From the NCBI GenBank assembly GCA_022482785.1, contig JAKVON010000016.1, positions 1-47,643 on the forward strand: a stretch of 47,643 bases of DNA. Direction: 5' to 3'. The position numbers and the translations under genes are program-made. Numbering within the stretch: the first letter of the stretch is position 1; the number at the start of each line of letters is the position of its first letter. The stretch is from Atopobiaceae bacterium. GTDB lineage: Bacteria; Actinomycetota; Coriobacteriia; Coriobacteriales; Atopobiaceae. The notes below the pieces were generated by a model. That model was not told where the DNA came from. It made no database searches and saw only the letters and a list, made by a program, of their open reading frames with translations. Below are positions 43,471 through 47,643 of this stretch, piece by piece.

Positions 43471-43755
43471 ATGGCTGAAACGCGCGCGGACGGATGCACG
43501 ACGCTCGGTTCCTGGGGCGTGAACATCAAGGAGTACTACACCATCGAGGAGGTGTCGCGCCTGCTCCACGTCCACGTCACGCGAATAAGGGAGCTCGCAG
43601 ACCAGGCCGACGACCCGATGCCGTTCCGCTGCTTCGAGGGCCAGAGGAGGAACGGATTCATCTACCGCGAGGACCTGGTGGCATGGCTCGACAGGCACAC
43701 GGTGCTCTGGAGGGACCAGAGGGCCATGAGGCCGGGGGCCGGGGATGGCTGCTAG
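43471..43755 (+). CDS. Second HTH_17 DNA-binding protein
   Basis: A 94-residue protein with an HTH_17 domain (YYTIEEVSRLLHVHVTRIRE, then LADQ). It follows an untranslated 175-base gap and its end overlaps the next gene by 11 bases. A regulatory or accessory excision role in the mobile element is inferred. Confidence 0.7.
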   Translation: MAETRADGCTTLGSWGVNIKEYYTIEEVSRLLHVHVTRIRELADQADDPMPFRCFEGQRRNGFIYREDLVAWLDRHTVLWRDQRAMRPGAGDGC

Positions 43756-44077
43756 CGAGAGGCCCGACGAGTACGTGACCATCTACCGCTTCATGACGCA
43801 CGAGCTCGGACTCTGGGGAGTGGACCTCCTCGTCTACGCAAGGGTGCTGAGCTTCTGCACCGACCCCGACGGCAGCTACTACGAGAGCAGGGGACGATGT
43901 GCCGACTTCCTCGGAATCAGCAGCCGACAGGCCGCGAGGTCGTTCGCAAGGCTATGTGCGTCCGGGCTCATCGACGACATCGGGATGAGGCGGCATCAGA
44001 CGGGCTGCAGCACCAGGGAGTACCGCGTGAACAGGGAAGTGATCTCAGCGATTCTCCATGGCGGCCAGTGGGGGTGA
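43745..44077 (+). CDS. Winged-helix protein, replication or plasmid type
   Basis: A 110-residue protein with helices as in the helix-turn-helix replication-initiator proteins of mobile elements (LLVYARVLSFCTDPDGSYYE, then ADFLGISSRQAARSFARLCA). Overlapping the upstream gene and immediately ahead of the iterons and the dnaC-like gene, it fits a replication protein or its accessory. The exact family is not settled. Confidence 0.6.
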   Translation: MAASERPDEYVTIYRFMTHELGLWGVDLLVYARVLSFCTDPDGSYYESRGRCADFLGISSRQAARSFARLCASGLIDDIGMRRHQTGCSTREYRVNREVISAILHGGQWG

Positions 44078-44175
44078 CAGGATGTCATGACACCGTGTCA
44101 CCCCCCTGACACCGTGTCACCCCCTATGGCCGAAAGGGGTGACACCGTGTCACCCCCACCCCTGACGCCATGTCA
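44075..44175. repeat. Iteron-like palindromes TGACACCGTGTCA
   Basis: Five copies of a 13-base palindromic motif: TGACAGGATGTCA (44075), TGACACCGTGTCA at 44088, 44107 and 44140, and TGACGCCATGTCA (44163). Most are followed by C-runs. The last copy overlaps the ATG of the dnaC-like gene, so binding there could block its expression. An origin or operator cluster is likely. Confidence 0.75.
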
Positions 44176-45022
44176 CCCAAGATTAGAGAGGAGAATAGAG
44201 TGGATGGAGAAGAGAGGGGCAAGGGGCGCCTGATCTCGCCGTCGGAGGCAATGGCGGCGGGGCTCGTCGACCAGGAGCCCGACAAGGTCCCCTGCCCGCA
44301 TTGCGGCAAACCGCTCGACCAGCTCGGGGCGGTCTTCGCCGGCAAGGTCTACTGGGTGTCGCACGCGAGGTGCGGGTGCCAGGGCGAGCGCCGCGAGGAC
44401 CGGGAGGTCGCCGACGCGGCGGAGACGGCCGAGCAGGGCGAGAAGGCGCGCCTCCTCGCAAGGGCCGGCGTCCCGGCGAAGTTCGCCGACGCCACGCTCA
44501 CGGACGGCTACTGCAGGGCGTACGTCGACTCGTTCGTGAAGGACGAGACCTCGACGGGGCTCTACGTGCACGGCCCGGTGGGCACCGGCAAGACGTACAA
44601 CGCCGCCGGTATCGTCAAGGCCCTCATTCGCGAAGAAGTGCGACGCGATCTTCTCGTCCGCGCTGGACATCTTCACGAACATACAGGAGACCTACGACAG
44701 CGGGTCCTCGAGCAAGCGCGAGATGGAGCGCTACCTGTCCTGCGGGATCCTGGTCCTGGACGACCTGGGCAAGGAGTCGAACACGCGGTGGGCACTCACG
44801 ATGCTCTTCACGCTAGTGAACGCCCGCTACGAGCGGATGCTGCCGACCGTGATCACGTCGCAGTACACGATGGAGGGGCTCAGGCAGCGGCTCTCCCAGA
44901 AGGGCGAGCGCGAGACGGCCGAGGCCATCGTATCGAGGCTCTCCGAGACGTGCATGGACGTGGCCCTTGTGGGCGGGGACAGGAGGAGGGTGGAGACCAG
45001 TCTTCCGATGAGGCCTCCGTAG
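44170..45022 (+). pseudogene. DnaC/IstB-like ATPase with one frameshift
   Basis: With one inserted base removed, the protein is 283 residues. An N-terminal zinc-binding motif CPHCGKPL...CGC is followed by the ATPase with Walker A GPVGTGKT and Walker B ILVLDDLGKE. The insertion is near 44625 (ctc-A-ttcgcg), after which the frame continues as FAKKCDAIFSSALDIFTNIQ. The gene is a helicase-loader type commonly found on phages and integrative elements. The frame break may be a sequencing error or true decay. The IS3-family element lies just downstream and may have removed the following genes. Confidence 0.8.
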
Positions 45023-45218
45023 GTCGACAAGGACGACTCCGGGCAAGTGCTGTCGGGACTCGAGGGCTTCTGAGAGGCTATCTTGAGCACTAGAGATGCC
45101 AAATGCGGAAGCTCTTCTAACGGGAGGTCCGAATCCAGGGCCATCTGTCGACACCCTGGCAGCGCAATGAGTCCTGGTCTGCCCCCATTTCCTGTACCAG
45201 CCCAAGTGCTAGTCGAAC

Positions 45219-46010
45219 CTATACTGCGACTGCTTGGACAGCGGGGGGCCTATAGCCCAGAGAGCTGTGGGGTCGCTCGTAATTGTAGTACCGTATCCAT
45301 TGCTTCGTGAGCACCTCGACCTCGTACCATGTCTCGAATACCTCTTCGTTCAGAAACTCGTCGCGCATCTTTGAGTTGAAGCTCTCACAGTAGCCATTCT
45401 CCCAGGGACTTCCCGGCTCGATGTAGAGGGTCTGGACCTCGGCTGTGGCCAGGTAGTCCCTTACCTTCTGCGACACGAACTCGCTGCCGTTGTCTGAGCG
45501 GATGTACTCGGGGCACCCATAGGCCAGAAAAGCCTTGCTGAGCGCGTCGACGACTGAGTTGCCGCGCCAGGTCCTTCTGGGAACGCAGGCAATGAGCCTG
45601 CGATCGTACTCGTCGATGATGTTGAGCCAACGCACCTTCCTGCCGTTTGCCAAGGCATCTTCCACAAAGTCGTAGCTCCAGACATGGTTCGCGTGTTGGG
45701 GCCTCATGCGCACGCACGAGCCGTCACGCGTCCAGATCCTTCTTCTCTTGGGCTGTCTTCTGGGCACTTTGAGTCCCTGCTCTCGCCAGATCCTCTCGAC
45801 GCGCTTGTGGTTCACCCGCCAGCCTTCCGTTCGCAGCATCGCCGCAATGCGTCGGTATCCGTACCTGCCGTAGTTGGAGGCGAGGTAGATAATCCGCGAC
45901 GTGATTTCGTCCTCGTCGTCGCGCATCACCGGCGCGTAGCGCCGACTCGACCTCGGAAGTGCCAACGCCCTGCAGGCCACGCGCTCCGATATGTGCAGCC
46001 TCTCCTGCAC
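45219..46010 (-). CDS. IS3 OrfB, DDE transposase catalytic part
   Basis: A 263-residue open frame (probably expressed as an OrfAB fusion) with the DDE triad of IS3 elements: Asp in SYDFVED, Asp in IRSDNGSEF and Glu in SPWENGYCESF. HHT_orfB-type N-terminal and PHSSLGYRPP C-terminal motifs are present. The -1 frame continues upstream of 46010 to the slippery site. OrfB provides strand cleavage and transfer. Confidence 0.92.
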   Translation of the reverse strand: MQERLHISERVACRALALPRSSRRYAPVMRDDEDEITSRIIYLASNYGRYGYRRIAAMLRTEGWRVNHKRVERIWREQGLKVPRRQPKRRRIWTRDGSCVRMRPQHANHVWSYDFVEDALANGRKVRWLNIIDEYDRRLIACVPRRTWRGNSVVDALSKAFLAYGCPEYIRSDNGSEFVSQKVRDYLATAEVQTLYIEPGSPWENGYCESFNSKMRDEFLNEEVFETWYEVEVLTKQWIRYYNYERPHSSLGYRPPAVQAVAV

Positions 46011-46042
46011 GTACCCGCAAGCGCGCCTCTTCCCTGCAGGGC

Positions 46043-46321
46043 TCAGTATTTTCCCTCGACGGCTTCCTTCAGGACGGCGTTGTCGACCGAGAGATCCGCC
46101 ACGATTCGCTTCAGGCGCTCGTTTTCCTTCTCAAGGGCCTTGAGCCTCTTCGCATCGTTCGTGGACATGCCGCCGTACTTGTTGCGCCATCGGTAGTAGG
46201 TCTGCTCGTTGACGCCTATGTCCCGGCAGCTTTCCTGGATGGTCTTGCCCTGGCCGACCATCACCTCGACCTTCCTCAGGTTCATGATGATCTGCTCGGT
46301 GGTGTACCTCGTCTGCTTCAT
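46043..46321 (-). CDS. IS3 OrfA, DNA-binding part
   Basis: A 92-residue protein with a helix-turn-helix (MKQTRYTTEQIIMNLRKVEV, then GKTIQESCRDIGVNEQTYYR) and a coiled-coil leucine zipper (KALEKENERLKRIVADLSVD). This is the IS407-type OrfA. It ends at a stop that lies just past the frameshift site, so OrfB is reached by slippage. Confidence 0.92.
   Translation of the reverse strand: MKQTRYTTEQIIMNLRKVEVMVGQGKTIQESCRDIGVNEQTYYRWRNKYGGMSTNDAKRLKALEKENERLKRIVADLSVDNAVLKEAVEGKY
46049..46055 (-). promoter_or_regulatory. Programmed -1 frameshift heptamer
   Basis: The minus strand reads GGGAAAA as G_GGA_AAA in the orfA frame, an exact X_XXY_YYZ slippery site. The -1 frame continues KILSPAGK into OrfB. 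Confidence 0.7.
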
Positions 46322-46401
46322 AGTCCAATCCTCTCTTCTCAGTGCTGAGTTCTATCCATTTCCTAGCACTGAGGTTGGACCAGATTCAGGGGGTCAGACC
46401 A

Positions 46402-46639
46402 TTCAAAATGACCAGAAGAGCTTGCGAGTGGGGCGTTGTACTGAAAGAGGGATAATTACTTCGGCCTATGTGTCAATCCGCCCAACAGAGGCTTCTATAT
46501 CGAAGTTTCTTTACTACGCGCTTCATTCGTATGACTTACGAAAAGGTTTTTACGGCATGGGAGCCGGCGTGAGGGTAGCGTCTTGAAAGTTGGTGTAAGC
46601 GGTGCCTTCGCCCGTGAACCCGCCTGCTACTAACGCATC
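46402..46639. other. AT-rich gap between two insertion sequences
   Basis: About 240 bases of AT-rich DNA without a recognisable gene. It probably includes the outer end of the IS256-type element, whose inverted repeat I could not identify because its partner is off the window. Confidence 0.4.
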
Positions 46640-47643
46640 CTATGCCGCCCTCCTCCTCGAGTCAACGCCGTCGGCCTTCACCAGCCGGATGATGGCAGCC
46701 GCGTGTTCGGCCGCCGTCCCCTCGTAGGTCGGTGCTGGTGCAGGTCTCCTCTGCTCCTCCCGCTCGAAGGCCTCCTGGACGGACCCTGCGGAGAACCAGC
46801 GCCTGGACTGCCAGGCCTCGTCCATCTCGGCAAGGGCGGCGCCGACGTACCTGAGGAGGCTCCTCCTCGACGGGAACACCTGCACGACGCGACTCCGGCG
46901 CTTGATCTCGCGGTTGGTGCGCTCCTGCACGTTGTTCGTCCTGAGGCGTATGTGGTGCTCGTAGGGGAAGTCGAGGTAGGCGAGCGCGTCCGCCTCGGCA
47001 TCCTCCAGAAGCTCGCCTGCCGCGGGGCAGATGGCACCGACCTCGTCGGCCGCCAGGTGGTAGAGCTCGCGGACCAGCGCTGGGTCCCGCTCCGCGAAGA
47101 CGGCGGACAGGAGCTGCCCCACGAGGGCGCGCTGGTGCCTCGTCCTGGCGAGCGAGCAGCAGTTCCGCTCGAGGTGGACGATGCAGCGCTGCCAGGCGGC
47201 GCCTGGGAACGTCTCCTCGATGGCGCGTCTCAGGCCCTCGTGCGCGTCGGAGGTCACGCAGAGCGTGTCCGTGACGCCGCGGTCGCGCAGGCCCCGCAGG
47301 AAGAGCAGCCATGACGCGTACGACTCCGTGTCGACGGCGTCGACGCCCACGAGGTATCGGTGCCCGTCGTCGGCGGCCGCTATCGCCGTCACCACCGCGA
47401 CCGAGCTGACGTGCCCGCCCTCCCTGGCCTTGACGTAGGTGGCGTCGAGCCACAGGTACGGGAACCGCAGGTCGCGGAAGACGCGGCCCTGCAGGTCGGC
47501 GACCGTCTCGTCGAGCGTGGCGCACATGCGGGAGACGGCGTCCTTGCCGAGCCGGTCGACGCCGAGCTTGGCGGCCACGCGCTCGACCTTCCTCGTCGAG
47601 ACCCCGCAGGTGACCATCTCGGCCACGGCCGCCACGATCGCGC
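46640..47643 (-). CDS. IS256-family transposase (partial, N-terminus beyond the window)
   Basis: The frame is open to the window edge, giving 333 visible residues plus stop. The catalytic region WLDATYVKARE and the second Asp in VTSDAHEGLRRAI are clear, and GAAWQRCIVHLERN matches the family C-terminal part of the core. LRTNNVQERTNREIKRRSRV is the conserved end (with N..E.N.E.K.R). The start lies upstream of 47643. Confidence 0.92.
   Translation of the reverse strand, partial: AIVAAVAEMVTCGVSTRKVERVAAKLGVDRLGKDAVSRMCATLDETVADLQGRVFRDLRFPYLWLDATYVKAREGGHVSSVAVVTAIAAADDGHRYLVGVDAVDTESYASWLLFLRGLRDRGVTDTLCVTSDAHEGLRRAIEETFPGAAWQRCIVHLERNCCSLARTRHQRALVGQLLSAVFAERDPALVRELYHLAADEVGAICPAAGELLEDAEADALAYLDFPYEHHIRLRTNNVQERTNREIKRRSRVVQVFPSRRSLLRYVGAALAEMDEAWQSRRWFSAGSVQEAFEREEQRRPAPAPTYEGTAAEHAAAIIRLVKADGVDSRRRAA

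Larger units (their letters stand above)
45175..46401. mobile_element. IS3-family insertion sequence (IS407-like), complete
   Basis: 1227 bases. The ends are imperfect inverted repeats: TGGTCTGCCCCC at 45175 and, read inward from 46401, TGGTCTGACCCCC. The element carries overlapping orfA and orfB on the minus strand. No target-site duplication is evident (GTCC left, TTCA right), so the flanks may be rearranged. Confidence 0.85.

Noticed and set aside
44075..44175. CRISPR array
   Set aside because: Repeats are 13-base palindromes with irregular short spacing and no unique spacers of 30 bases; no cas genes in the window.
46373..46382. Inner TTGGACCA as the right end of the IS3-family element
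   Set aside because: The outer CAGACCA at 46401 matches the left end TGGTCTG and the following C-run much better.
45171..46405. Target-site duplication of the IS3-family element
   Set aside because: The four bases on the left (GTCC) and right (TTCA) do not match.

Overview
The window is GC-rich and tightly packed, with many ATGA-type gene overlaps. It looks like a chromosomal segment from a Coriobacteriia actinobacterium of the Olsenella/Atopobiaceae kind. That placement is inference. It rests on the base composition, a giant acyl-CoA dehydratase activase fusion of the anaerobe type, a sucrose PTS operon, an LPXTG pilin with class B sortase, and a firmicute-like (type b) type VII secretion locus.

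Layout. (1) 1-9926, plus strand: an accessory type VII secretion (T7SS) region. It holds three paralogous single-pass membrane proteins (the first seen only as its last codons), a Tat-exported BspA-like repeat lipoprotein, a 5'-truncated and frameshifted EssC ATPase, two small helical partner proteins, an LXG-type toxin with an unrecognised C-terminus, an RCC1-repeat membrane protein and a polytopic membrane protein. (2) 9927-12500: an AT-richer insertion with an IS3 relic and a three-gene minus-strand operon that reads as a toxin-antitoxin-chaperone (TAC) system with a SecB-like chaperone. (3) 12535-13934: two more T7SS-type genes, an EsaB/YukD ubiquitin-like protein and an FHA protein. (4) 14231-18531: housekeeping genes tmk, holB, ricT and murB. 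(5) 18569-21017, minus strand: a serine hydrolase of the beta-lactamase fold and a DUF711 protein. (6) 21539-27026: a TetR regulator overlapping a 1598-residue activase/dehydratase fusion. (7) 27232-28458: pepT. (8) 28530-34252, minus strand: a sucrose regulon (lacI-type regulator, scrA, scrB, scrK). Here scrA and the regulator carry ten single-base insertions inside 2 kb. (9) 34488-38357: two HAD proteins, plsY and a membrane-anchored protein. (10) 38443-42699: tRNA-Phe, an LPQTG pilin with its sortase, and initiator tRNA-Met. (11) 42700-47643: a mobile region with two excisionase-like HTH proteins, a replication-type HTH protein, an iteron cluster, a frameshifted dnaC-like gene, a complete IS3-family element and a partial IS256-family element running off the end.

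How the genes fit together. The T7SS region has the order EssC 3' end, Lap1-like, Lap2-like, LXG toxin, then candidate immunity or accessory genes. Because EssC lacks its 5' half, the block may be an orphan effector-specificity cassette, as known from Listeria and Staphylococcus EssC variants. The TAC operon sits between this block and the EsaB/FHA pair. The sucrose genes form one uptake and hydrolysis pathway with palindromic operators in front of scrA. The pilin and sortase form a surface-assembly pair.
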